A stretch of 64,000 nt of DNA from Oscillospiraceae bacterium (lineage in GTDB: Bacteria; Bacillota; Clostridia; Oscillospirales; Acutalibacteraceae), in assembly GCA_015066015.1 (NCBI GenBank), contig SVPE01000009.1, positions 1 to 64,000 of the forward strand, written 5' to 3'. The notes under the pieces are model-generated. The model ran no database searches. It was not told the origin of the DNA and worked only from the letters and a program-made list of their open reading frames with translations. The number at the start of each line of letters is the position of its first letter. The first letter of the stretch is position 1. Below are positions 53,101 through 60,591 of the stretch, piece after piece. The translations under genes and the position numbers were made by a program.

Positions 53101-55594
53101 TGCCTGTGTAATCGTGACCAGTGGGGTCAGGCTCGCCGTATGGATGCTCACCTGTAAGCTCTACCTTACAATAATCACAGTGGTTATTGTAAACTGCAGG
53201 AGCTACGCAGGTTGCCGGATCTTTAAGAGTGTCATAATCATGATGAGCTGACCACTTATGCTGAAGCGCAGGAATTTTTTCAGCTTCAACTGTTGTCACA
53301 GTTGTTCCGGCTTCATCCTTGTAGTACTTATTACAAGTTGAGCAACTATAATACTCGTTATTACCCGGTGTGCCGCATACAGCAGCAACAGCAGCAATCT
53401 TTGTCATTGAGTGAGCAGCCTTGTCAAGAGTCTTTTCATAAGTCTGACCGCATTCTCCTGAAGTACAGGTGTAAACTTCCTTACCTTCCTTTTCACAGGT
53501 TGCATCAGTTACTTTGGGGTCACCCCAGGTGTGTTTTTCCGTTGCACCCGTAACTGCCTTACCGTCAACCATAAGACCGTAGGCACCGCACTGGGTGAAG
53601 CGTGTACACTGACGGTAGTGAGTACCATCTTTACCGCCTGTAGCTGGAACATAAGCACCCGTGAAGTTGTGCTCGGGACCCTTTGTTTCAAGAGCATCGG
53701 GGATACCGTCGCTGTCATTATCTGTATAGTCTGTAACCTCTGCTGTGCAGTTTGCATCCGTGAAAATCTTATTACATACGCTACATGTCCAGAATGCTAC
53801 ATTACCGTCACCGCCGCACTGATTTGTTACATCCTTGGCTGCGGTTGCGGTTGCCTTATGAGCTACAAGAGGAAGCACCTTAGTCCATGTTGCACCGCAA
53901 TCCTTACAGGTGTACTTTTCATAGCCTGCTTCAATACAGGTTGAAGCCTTTGTTTCAGCGTCACCGGCATCTACTAAACCGTCATTGTTCTTATCCCAGT
54001 TATGATCTACGCTTTCGCCCTCGTCAAGTCCGGGCCAGCCGTAAGTGCCGCACTGTTCAAAGCGTACGCACTTTTTCCAGTGAGTACCGTTTTCGCCGTC
54101 TTCTTTTATAGTAATTGCACCGCTGAAATCGTGACCGTTAATCTTATCGATTGTTTCAGTTCTGATGTCAACCTTACCGCATATCTGACAATCGTAAGTC
54201 TTTATGCCGTTCTCGGTACAGGTTTCTTCCTTATCAATCGTACCGCTGTTTTCTACATGGGCCTGAGTCTGAACATAACCGCAGACGGTGCAGGTTCTTG
54301 AGTGGTCATCGGCATTCTGTGACCAGGCACCGTAGGAGTGGTCGACTGCTAAATTGGCAACTTCGGAGATTGTAATATCATCAGTAACTGTCGTAACATA
54401 CTTTGAAGTATCCCAGCTATATGTCTGGTGTTGTTGCTCGGAAACCTGCTTGATTGTATTTGGATAGTTAGCTGCAAGTGCAGCACAATCAACCGATGCG
54501 CCGTAGTTGTAAGTATGTGTGCCAACTTCGTTACTGTCTACATCTTTAAATGTAACTGTGTAGGTCTGAAGGGTAAGGTTTGCCTTTGCATTGTTAAATC
54601 TTGTAACAGCGGCTGAAGCAGCATTAGCATAACCTATATAGTCATTCTGTGTATCGTTCACATAGTTATTGGGCTTTGCGGCAATAAGATCCTTAACTGC
54701 TGCTACATATTCAGCAATCGAATCCGTTGTATACTTTGCAGCATTATTTTTGAGTGTTGAGATAGAGTAAGTGCCCGTGCCGAGTGCCTCATTGAGAGCA
54801 GCCTTGAGGGGCTTGTAGTTGACAACATAAATGTGATTAGTTGCTTCCTTAGAATAAGTATAGACACTACCTGTACCCTGAGACCTCTGGTTACCTGACC
54901 AGCCCCAAGTTACAGTAATATCCCTGTAAAATTCATTGTCACTCATTGCGTCAGTAAACTGAAGTCTGTTAGCAAACCAGGTATTTGAATTAACGGTCCA
55001 ACAGTAGGTTGAGTTTATGCTGCCATTATTGGTAGCTGCATTCTGATTACCGGGGGCACTGATAACCCACATAAAGTTAGCGCGTCCATCGGAAGCATAC
55101 CAATTATGAGCAAGTGAGAGACCTGCACCGCTTGCTATGTAGCTTGAATACATTCTGATGTTGTAGCTACTGCCCCTAGGCTTCATTGCAACCATAACAC
55201 CTGCCTGAGGTGTAGTAACACCATCATAAAGGAATATGTATGTACCGTGATACCATTCTATTGTTGCAGCACCGCTATCTTTAAGGTTTACTGAGCCTGT
55301 GCTTGCAGTTACTACATTACAATCTGATGCATAAAGAATATTTTTATAAATATTGGGCTCGTTATCCTGATTGTCACCGTTATAAGCCCAATTGAGGTCA
55401 GTGATTGTAGCAACATTGGTATCAAATGTACCGATGGTATTAAGCGCAGTGATATTTTCACCCGAAATAGTGGTAGCTGAAACCGCACTTGCATGATTAT
55501 GCTCACCTGGTACAAACACCCAGGCTGACATAAGCATCATTACTGCCATAAGCACTGACAATGTCTTTTTTGCGTATGTTTTTGTTGTTTTCAT
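50147..55594 (-). CDS. giant secreted repeat protein with Cys modules and Cys-rich C-terminus
   Basis: The 1815-residue protein has a signal peptide (MKTTKTYAKKTLSVLMAVMM, cleavage near SAVSA). A beta-rich lectin-like N-terminal region of about 250 residues is followed by a FIVAR-like helical segment (around 265-345, with AAVKDLIAA and FNNAKANL). After that come about 20 complete and 10 partial Cys modules such as STCIEAGYEKYTCKDCGATW. The C-terminus is CGCICHKEGW, a hydrophobic/basic helix, then CACGAVHY. No LPXTG or transmembrane anchor is seen. It is likely a very long surface or matrix protein; module function is unknown. AAGGAGG precedes the ATG. Confidence 0.78.
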   Translation of the reverse strand: MKTTKTYAKKTLSVLMAVMMLMSAWVFVPGEHNHASAVSATTISGENITALNTIGTFDTNVATITDLNWAYNGDNQDNEPNIYKNILYASDCNVVTASTGSVNLKDSGAATIEWYHGTYIFLYDGVTTPQAGVMVAMKPRGSSYNIRMYSSYIASGAGLSLAHNWYASDGRANFMWVISAPGNQNAATNNGSINSTYCWTVNSNTWFANRLQFTDAMSDNEFYRDITVTWGWSGNQRSQGTGSVYTYSKEATNHIYVVNYKPLKAALNEALGTGTYSISTLKNNAAKYTTDSIAEYVAAVKDLIAAKPNNYVNDTQNDYIGYANAASAAVTRFNNAKANLTLQTYTVTFKDVDSNEVGTHTYNYGASVDCAALAANYPNTIKQVSEQQHQTYSWDTSKYVTTVTDDITISEVANLAVDHSYGAWSQNADDHSRTCTVCGYVQTQAHVENSGTIDKEETCTENGIKTYDCQICGKVDIRTETIDKINGHDFSGAITIKEDGENGTHWKKCVRFEQCGTYGWPGLDEGESVDHNWDKNNDGLVDAGDAETKASTCIEAGYEKYTCKDCGATWTKVLPLVAHKATATAAKDVTNQCGGDGNVAFWTCSVCNKIFTDANCTAEVTDYTDNDSDGIPDALETKGPEHNFTGAYVPATGGKDGTHYRQCTRFTQCGAYGLMVDGKAVTGATEKHTWGDPKVTDATCEKEGKEVYTCTSGECGQTYEKTLDKAAHSMTKIAAVAAVCGTPGNNEYYSCSTCNKYYKDEAGTTVTTVEAEKIPALQHKWSAHHDYDTLKDPATCVAPAVYNNHCDYCKVELTGEHPYGEPDPTGHDYTGNIQYNGNKTHAYLCKNGCKTYGNVADCEYKVTQDVASTCKTEGYTLYECETCGNGYSETKALDPNNHTDEGTKTVGALDAKCNSNGYTGDVHCLGCDAVIEKGTVITADPKVHPHENMKDYEGKVATCQDPGYSAYRYCDQCGTYEIEKVSGTLKAHKFTKYVSNGDGTHTAVCDTCADGTEKATETKDCSGGTANCVDKKVCTECKVAYGEVDSANHKTVVTVPKVDSTCQTEGTEAYRKCTACNKNVETPEVIEKKDHIYGAWSKVDGEDKHTRSCTTCKADVAEVATETLDCAGGTAYCNKLAECATCKATYGEFDPDNHSTEANHLDGAYDATCQAPGFTGNYYYDCCNALKQAGTATEQLAHTFDIEVEGTRVAATCIAKGEVTYKCSTCVESEGVAAATQKKELAIDTNNHATPNETVVKNQKAATCEEDGHTGDVYYKCCYVEGNTAEQNKKALKEKGTTIKANGQHVYGEYIPEYMAEITTDADGVKTLGKKTTEPDYDTKIEARRADNKWYHFAQCTICGVITEDACYTYKHTFNCVDTDKCEICKGLCSLKDETVHTNLVDIEGKEATHTEDGYKAYYKCADCGKFFLDDGGKKEFDPTTDAGKKLITVSKDTVPCTEWEEDPYETKDPTCDEDGYKKYHCVIEGCTKVKTEIIPSAGVAHKWAADYKVIKEATCGTVGYKAIYCEVCEAMKPNSASTIPATGEHNYVLNEDKTVVGTSCSDPTIKYYECTCGAYKTETVYEGNAEHDWSEWVTIGGDCSTGVVQESVCAVCGEKKQQTISEGEHSYVVYVRVEPTPEKDGYVIYECENCKVKTEPETLKYEGPETPDNHLVDYTQYRVVSEKTCTMAEQREYTCIRCGEKLVYAFGELAEHYWLEQPAEIATCERDGHSAYYRCVVCLEERGKEVYKATGHADNDADGKCDECNSAFYNDGKNQCGCICHKEGWFMQFIYKIVNFFWKLFKINHSCACGAVHY

Positions 55595-55829
55595 AAGAAA
55601 GTATTCCTCCTTACTAAATATTTGCCGTCGTTCTCTGAGACGGCTTTCGATTTTTTCCCGCAGAGCCTTTCACCGCAGGAGGCTTTTTGTTAAAGGTCAA
55701 AAAATGCTTTCCGATTTCACCTGACCTCCGTGAAATTTGTTCGGTAAAACACATTATTTCCCTCAGTTGAGTTGTCCGCCCCGCGGACAGTTTTTCGCAA
55801 AAGGGTATAATTCACCCTTATAATTACAC
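55595..55829 (-). ncRNA. long structured 5' leader of the giant protein gene
   Basis: The transcript would carry about 235 untranslated bases. On the minus strand the stems are, in order: AAGGGT/ACCCTT, TGTCCG/CGGACA, TTTCAC/GTGAAA (competing with GGTCA/TGACC), and GCCGTC/GACGGC just before the ribosome site. I could not match the conserved cores of c-di-GMP, c-di-AMP, cobalamin, SAM, glycine or lysine riboswitches. It may still be a cis-regulatory RNA. Confidence 0.5.
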
Positions 55830-55835
55830 ATTGTT

Positions 55836-55864
55836 ATTATATAAAATTGCCATAGAAAAATCAA
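55836..55864 (-). promoter_or_regulatory. promoter of the giant secreted protein gene
   Basis: On the minus strand TTGATT (55864-55859) and TATAAT (55841-55836) are separated by 17 bases, about 240 bases before the ATG. Confidence 0.75.
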
Positions 55865-55945
55865 TATACTTTTTAATATTTTGTTAATCGACCCTTAGAA
55901 AAAAATAAGAGCAAGTTTTGTGCAAGTTGACGAGGTATAGCCCAC

Positions 55946-56030
55946 GGCGTCGCATCGACGAACAAATAAATATTTGCCGCCCATATAGGGCGGCATTACG
56001 TGCGGGCTTGCTTGGCGCCGATGCGGCGGC
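55946..56030. repeat. GC-rich imperfect palindrome with inner hairpin
   Basis: Outer arms GGCGTCGCATCG (55946-55957) and CGATGCGGCGGC (56019-56030) match inverted at ten of twelve bases. Inside lies a perfect TGCCGCCC/GGGCGGCA hairpin (55975-55995). It is 3' of the M20 peptidase gene but lacks a T-run on either strand, so it is more like an intergenic palindrome than a terminator. Confidence 0.5.
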
Positions 56031-56041
56031 ACTACATTTCT

Positions 56042-57382
56042 TTATTTTAAATTTTTCATCAGTTCTGTATAGAATTCTATCATTTTAAGGTAATCATCGA
56101 CAGGAAGTCTCTCGTTTGCGGAATGCACCGTTGAGAAAAGGTCGTCATTAAGGCGGAATGCACCGAAGCGGTAAATTTTATCGCAGATTTCAGCAAAGTG
56201 ACGTGAGTCTGTACCTGCATTGAGGATGAAGGGTGAAACGCCCACATCGGGGAATACCTTCTTTACCGTTTCGCTTATGTAATCGAACGCCTGGGTTTTA
56301 TAATCTGAAATTTTCGGCGGATCGGAACGGTCAAGGATCTCAACAGTTACATCCTTGCCTGCAACCTTCTTTATGTGAGCAACAATTTCCTCGAGAGTAT
56401 CCTGAGGTGCGATTCTCACCTTAATTTTAGCTGTTGCAATCTCGGGGGTCGCTCCGGACTCGGTAGGAGTCGCCTCATATCCGTTGATGATTATAGCAGA
56501 GCGTATCATTGCGGCAGTATCGGCATTACTCTCCATCGCCTTTTTGATAACAGGCTTGAGATATGCAACGTTTTCAAACACCTTATTGAGAGGCCCCGAC
56601 ACATAGGGCGCAAAGCTCTGAAGCATACCTTCAAGAGCGGGTGTTATTGTCGCCTTTGAGGGTGAAGAGTCAATCTTATTGAGAGCCCTTATAAGCTTGA
56701 CGGGAGCAGAGACCTTATCCCCCGCCGAGGTAGCCTTTGCACCGTGAGCTGCATTTTTTGCCTTAGCCGTAAGCTTCAGATTTGCCCAACCCTTTTCCGA
56801 AAGAGCTATCATGGCAAAGGGGGTCTTGATACCCATAGGAAGATTCGACATAATTGCACCGCCCTCATCAAGGACAAAACCGGGCTGAACGCCTCTTTCA
56901 ACGAACAGCTCAACTATTTTCGGCATTGTGTCCCCTGCAACCTCTTCGGCATTGCTCGATGCGAAATAGATATCTCTTTCGGGAACAAAGCCCTCTTTCA
57001 CAAGGTTGTTGATACCCTCTAAAACAGCGGCAATGATGCACTTAGTGTCAATAGTGCCTCTGCCCCAGATGCAGCCGTCGTGAATTTCAGCCTCAAAAGC
57101 GGGATGCTCCCACTCCTGGCCCTCATCGGAAACAACATCGTGGTGAGCCATAAGCACCATCGGATTCACGGCTGTCTTTCCCTTCCAGCGAAGGAGGATG
57201 CCGAATTCATTTACAAGCTCAGCTTCAAGTACAGAGAAGGCATCGGGGTAAAGCTCCTTCAAAAGAGGAAGAAATTTTGCAAATTCTTCTTTATCGAAGT
57301 TTCCGTCCTTTGCGGAAACAGTTTTAACTCTGATAAGCTCCTGAAAGCGTGAAACAGCTTCATTTACGATTGTTTGTGACAT
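56042..57382 (-). CDS. M20 family metallopeptidase
   Basis: The 446-residue protein has the M20 zinc-site motifs in order: LMAHHDVVS (first His ligand), GRGTIDTK (bridging Asp), SNAEEVAG (general base and Glu ligand), VLDEGG and a late NAGTDSRHF. A dimerisation domain is inserted in the middle. The pattern is close to the PM20D1/carboxypeptidase S branch, which hydrolyses peptides or N-acyl amino acids. No signal peptide, so cytoplasmic. The nearby GH3-type enzyme, which makes acyl-amino-acid bonds in plants, gives a speculative functional link. AAGGAGAG precedes the ATG. Confidence 0.92.
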   Translation of the reverse strand: MSQTIVNEAVSRFQELIRVKTVSAKDGNFDKEEFAKFLPLLKELYPDAFSVLEAELVNEFGILLRWKGKTAVNPMVLMAHHDVVSDEGQEWEHPAFEAEIHDGCIWGRGTIDTKCIIAAVLEGINNLVKEGFVPERDIYFASSNAEEVAGDTMPKIVELFVERGVQPGFVLDEGGAIMSNLPMGIKTPFAMIALSEKGWANLKLTAKAKNAAHGAKATSAGDKVSAPVKLIRALNKIDSSPSKATITPALEGMLQSFAPYVSGPLNKVFENVAYLKPVIKKAMESNADTAAMIRSAIIINGYEATPTESGATPEIATAKIKVRIAPQDTLEEIVAHIKKVAGKDVTVEILDRSDPPKISDYKTQAFDYISETVKKVFPDVGVSPFILNAGTDSRHFAEICDKIYRFGAFRLNDDLFSTVHSANERLPVDDYLKMIEFYTELMKNLK

Positions 57383-57445
57383 AAAATCTCTCCTTTGATT
57401 TTTCTGCGACTATTTTAGCACTAAAAAATGGGTTTGTCTATATTT

Positions 57446-57476
57446 AAAGACGGTACTTTGCAAAAATACCGTCTTT
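57446..57476. terminator. intrinsic terminator
   Basis: AAAGACGGTA (57446-57455) pairs perfectly with TACCGTCTTT (57467-57476). It ends the minus-strand membrane protein gene that stops at 57481. T-runs occur on both strands. Confidence 0.8.
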
Positions 57477-57480
57477 TTGT

Positions 57481-58203
57481 TCATTTGAATGGCCAACTGC
57501 GCATTTCATAATCAAGAGAATCAAGTATGTACTCAAAGTTTATACGCTTGTCGGTTTTGCTTGTAACGGTAATATAATTACCGCCGGCGACTATATATTC
57601 CATATCACAGTCTTTAAACTTTTTCAGTTTTTTTGAAGCCTTGGAATAAAAAAACAAAGGAACGGCACCAAAAACAAAGGTGATAAAAGAGTATCCTATA
57701 GACCATTCCTCATCAATAAAAGGAGCAGCAAAGCTTACTAAAACAAAAATTGCACAAAAACACTTGACAAGAAAATACAACAAGGTATAGAAAGATATCA
57801 GAATTCTCTTATCATTATCATCAGCAAAGTATTGTTTCTCCGCCGTATCCTCTCCGGTAGTAAAAAAAGGAATTATACAAGATTTAAATTCAAGATAATG
57901 CTCATTTACTTCAAGGATTGCATAATAATCATTGACATCAACAACACAGTCAAAATTTGTGTAAAACACCGGTGCAATTCTACGTCGATAGGTTGTTTTG
58001 TGCGCGGGAGCTTCGCATATGCGTATCAACGAACCGTAACGGTCACAATGCTTTATATGTATAAGTTCTTCATCGCCTTTGTCAATTTCAATTTTTTCAG
58101 TTTCGCCTGTACTGATTTCCGTTGTAGTGATTTCACCGTCAATGGTATATCTGACGAAAAATTTACGGGAAGTACAGTTTTTGATCCTCAACGTTCTTGT
58201 CAT
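57481..58203 (-). CDS. membrane protein of unknown function
   Basis: The 240-residue protein has an N-terminal beta-rich soluble part of about 130 residues (RIKNCTSRKFFVRYTIDGE and on). Two hydrophobic helices follow near residues 137-160 and 165-185, then a charged KASKKLKKFKDCD loop and a soluble C-terminal segment. There is no signal peptide, so both soluble parts are probably cytoplasmic around a helical hairpin. I recognise no family. GAGGT precedes the ATG. The repeat array lies directly upstream of its start, so the insertion may have displaced its promoter. Confidence 0.6.
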   Translation of the reverse strand: MTRTLRIKNCTSRKFFVRYTIDGEITTTEISTGETEKIEIDKGDEELIHIKHCDRYGSLIRICEAPAHKTTYRRRIAPVFYTNFDCVVDVNDYYAILEVNEHYLEFKSCIIPFFTTGEDTAEKQYFADDNDKRILISFYTLLYFLVKCFCAIFVLVSFAAPFIDEEWSIGYSFITFVFGAVPLFFYSKASKKLKKFKDCDMEYIVAGGNYITVTSKTDKRINFEYILDSLDYEMRSWPFK

Positions 58204-58298
58204 CGTTACCTCGCATTTTAGTCATTGATTTCATATTATCATACAGGACTTTTTCTGTCAAGAAACAAGTTATCCCTCATTGCTTACCGCTGAAAAAA

Positions 58299-58320
58299 GC
58301 ACCGCAAAACTGCGGTGCTC
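58299..58320 (-). terminator. left 22-bp direct repeat: displaced terminator stem-loop
   Basis: AGCACCGCA and TGCGGTGCT arms form the hairpin. The 22 bases are identical to 58778-58799. On the minus strand this distal copy is the one followed by the U-tract TTTTTTC. Confidence 0.88.
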
Positions 58321-58564
58321 AGCTTGTCGAAAAGTATTTTCGACAAGCTGTCGGACTGTTGAGAAAGGTGCAAGATGCCTTTTTCTTCGCCCCGAAGGCG
58401 TACAGTGGTACTCAGAGAGGGCGAAAAAATGGCAAAACAATGCAAAAATGGTCGGGATTCGATGTCCTGACCATTTTTCTTTGTAGTTTTGTTTTTAATT
58501 TTTTATCGACGTTCTTTAAGTATTTTTGTGCATTGTTGTTCTTGTGACTTTATCGACAGTCTGA
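58321..58564. mobile_element. MITE-like unit inserted in a terminator, copy 2
   Basis: These 244 bases have the same length and order as the unit at 28529-28772: the 32-base palindromic head (58321-58352), then the 212-base unit starting CGGACTGTTGAG and ending ATCGACAGTCTG. Differences between the two loci are a handful of substitutions. Confidence 0.82.
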
Positions 58565-58565
58565 C

Positions 58566-58777
58566 AGACTGTTGAGAAAGGTGCAAGATGCCCTTTTCTT
58601 CGCCCCGAAGGCGTACAGTGGTACTCAGAGAGGGCGAAAAAATGGCAAAACAATGCAAAAATGGTCGGGATTCGATGTCCTGACCATTTTTCTTTGTAGT
58701 TTTGTTTTTAATTTTTTTCGACGTTCTTTAAGTGTTTCTGTGCATTGTTGTTCTTGTGACTTTATCGACAGTCTGAG
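58566..58777. mobile_element. MITE-like unit, copy 3 (tandem, without the palindromic head)
   Basis: A second 212-base unit follows one base after the first, starting CAGACTGTTGAG and ending CGACAGTCTG. Its end octamers CAGACTGT and ACAGTCTG are perfect inverted repeats, which defines the true ends of the mobile unit. The inner AAAAATGGTC/GACCATTTTT hairpin is conserved. Confidence 0.82.
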
Positions 58778-58799
58778 CACCGCAAAACTGCGGTGCTTT
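58778..58799 (-). terminator. right 22-bp direct repeat: terminator stem-loop next to the GH3 gene
   Basis: The hairpin lies six bases beyond the stop of the GH3-type gene, but the bases following it on the minus strand are now CAGACTGTCG of the inserted element instead of a U-tract. Termination is probably shifted to the distal copy at 58299-58320. Confidence 0.8.
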
Positions 58800-58804
58800 C
58801 ATTA

Positions 58805-60475
58805 TTACTCATCAATATGTGCGAAGAAAAACTCTTTTCTTTCGTCTGTGTTGATAACGGTAACGGGCTTGATCTGATTGAGAACTCTGCCCTGCTTCTT
58901 GAGCATATCCTTGTAATCGTTGTAGGTGTTCTTTTTAAGAAGAACAACCTTGGGATCGCCGATCATGCCCCAACGACGGTACTTGAAGTACTTTTCGTTA
59001 CTCTCGTTGAGCCACTTGTCGAGGCACTCCTCAATTTCAGGAAGCTTATCCTTTGAAATCTCGCCCTCGGGCTCTGCAAACATCATGTAGCGAACAGGGT
59101 CGCTGTCCTTATCGTCATAGAAGCTGTAGCCCTTGAAGGAGATGCCCAATTCATCCTGAACCTTCGCAGCTGCCCAGTCAACCATCTGAGTAGTTGTCTT
59201 CTCGTTTGCGATGTTCATTGCAAGATTGTTTCTGTAAAGGAACTCAATCTTGGGAGTCTTGTTGTAGTAGCCGGTAACGCGTACAACGTCTTCAATCTGA
59301 TAACGGTAAAGACCTGAGAAGTTTGTAACAACAAGCTCGTAATCCTTGCCTACCTCAACCTCGCCGATGGTGAGAGGTCTCTCACATTCAGGATCGTCAA
59401 CGGGAATGAACTCGAAGAAGATTGAACGGGGAAGAAGAACCGCATCGTTTACGTCAAGCTCTACAGGCATAGCCATATAGCCTTCGGCGGCAGCATAACC
59501 CATATTATGAATGGGAGCATCACCTGTGTGCTTACGGAGCTTCTGAACATAGAACTTGAGGTTTGAACCGATCATACCGTAGGACCATGCAAACTTCGGC
59601 CAGATTCTCGGTGCGATGGGGTCATCGAAGCCCTTTTCACACTCGCGTCTGATTTCAGCAGCACGCTTGGGCATAGGCTTGAACTTCTTTTCCCACTTGG
59701 CGCGAAGCTCAGGGGGGCACTTGATGCTCTTATCGATTGTGCCGAGCTCAATATCCTTGCACATAAGCTCCCAGTTCTGCTCAAGGTAGTCGAACATACC
59801 CGTAAGAAGGGTAACAACCATTGAGCCGAGGAAGGAAACGTCCTTTCTCTGAAGAGCGAAGCGAAGATGGAAGTATGTTGAATCAACTGCATCCTCGTTT
59901 TCGGGATACATAAAATCGTTGGGAGTTGTCATAAAGAACTTTGAAATAGGCTTGAGGTAGGTGAAGGGAACCTGACCTGCACCGTTACCCATCTTACCGT
60001 CCCTCATCTTATGACCTGTAAGAATAACCGCAACGGGACCTATCTGCTTGGGGAATTTCTTGCCATGCTTTTCAAACCAGAGCTTAGCGCAGGCAGGAGT
60101 AGCCGCAAAGCCCATACACTGCATATTCCATACAGCCTTACCTGACTGAGGAAGAATCTTAGGCTTACCTACTGAGCCTGATGATGTGCAGTATCTTACG
60201 CACTTTCTTGCCATCATAAGATTTTCTTCGCCGTCAAGCATACGTTCAACATAATCTGAATATGTATCATAGGTCGAAAGAGGCACGATTCTCTGGAAAT
60301 CTTCAACAGAGTGAACGTCCTTGAAGCCGATTTTCTTTCCGTATTCCGTATCCTTGTTTTCGTCCATAATCTGGAGAAGGATCTGTTCCTGAGTTTCAAC
60401 AGGAATGGATGTAAAGTGGTTAACGCCCTTCAAAACCATGTTTCCGAGCATTACGCCGATATCTGACATTGCCAT
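58805..60475 (-). CDS. GH3 auxin-responsive-promoter family protein (acyl-adenylating enzyme)
   Basis: The 556-residue protein shows the three adenylate-forming motifs of the ANL superfamily in GH3 form: CTSSGSVGKPKILP near residue 90, GYAAAEGYMA near residue 330, and LYRYQIEDVVRVTGY near residue 400. Plant GH3 enzymes activate acyl acids with ATP and join them to amino acids. Bacterial homologues exist in gut Clostridia and Bacteroides, but their substrates are not well established. The protein is cytoplasmic and its gene stands alone with GAGGT before the ATG. Amide-bond formation on a carboxylic acid is the likely chemistry; substrate is unknown. Confidence 0.85.
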   Translation of the reverse strand: MAMSDIGVMLGNMVLKGVNHFTSIPVETQEQILLQIMDENKDTEYGKKIGFKDVHSVEDFQRIVPLSTYDTYSDYVERMLDGEENLMMARKCVRYCTSSGSVGKPKILPQSGKAVWNMQCMGFAATPACAKLWFEKHGKKFPKQIGPVAVILTGHKMRDGKMGNGAGQVPFTYLKPISKFFMTTPNDFMYPENEDAVDSTYFHLRFALQRKDVSFLGSMVVTLLTGMFDYLEQNWELMCKDIELGTIDKSIKCPPELRAKWEKKFKPMPKRAAEIRRECEKGFDDPIAPRIWPKFAWSYGMIGSNLKFYVQKLRKHTGDAPIHNMGYAAAEGYMAMPVELDVNDAVLLPRSIFFEFIPVDDPECERPLTIGEVEVGKDYELVVTNFSGLYRYQIEDVVRVTGYYNKTPKIEFLYRNNLAMNIANEKTTTQMVDWAAAKVQDELGISFKGYSFYDDKDSDPVRYMMFAEPEGEISKDKLPEIEECLDKWLNESNEKYFKYRRWGMIGDPKVVLLKKNTYNDYKDMLKKQGRVLNQIKPVTVINTDERKEFFFAHIDE

Positions 60476-60591
60476 TGGTGTTTACCTCACTTTTTTATAA
60501 TTTTTATACCTGGGAATTAATATCCTTTATATAATACCATTTAATTGCAACATTTGTCAATCTAAATATGAACATTTTATTAAATGATACA

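Noticed and set aside
55595-55829. c-di-GMP-I or c-di-AMP riboswitch
   Set aside because: Stems and some purine-rich loops are present, but the conserved cores of these classes are not.
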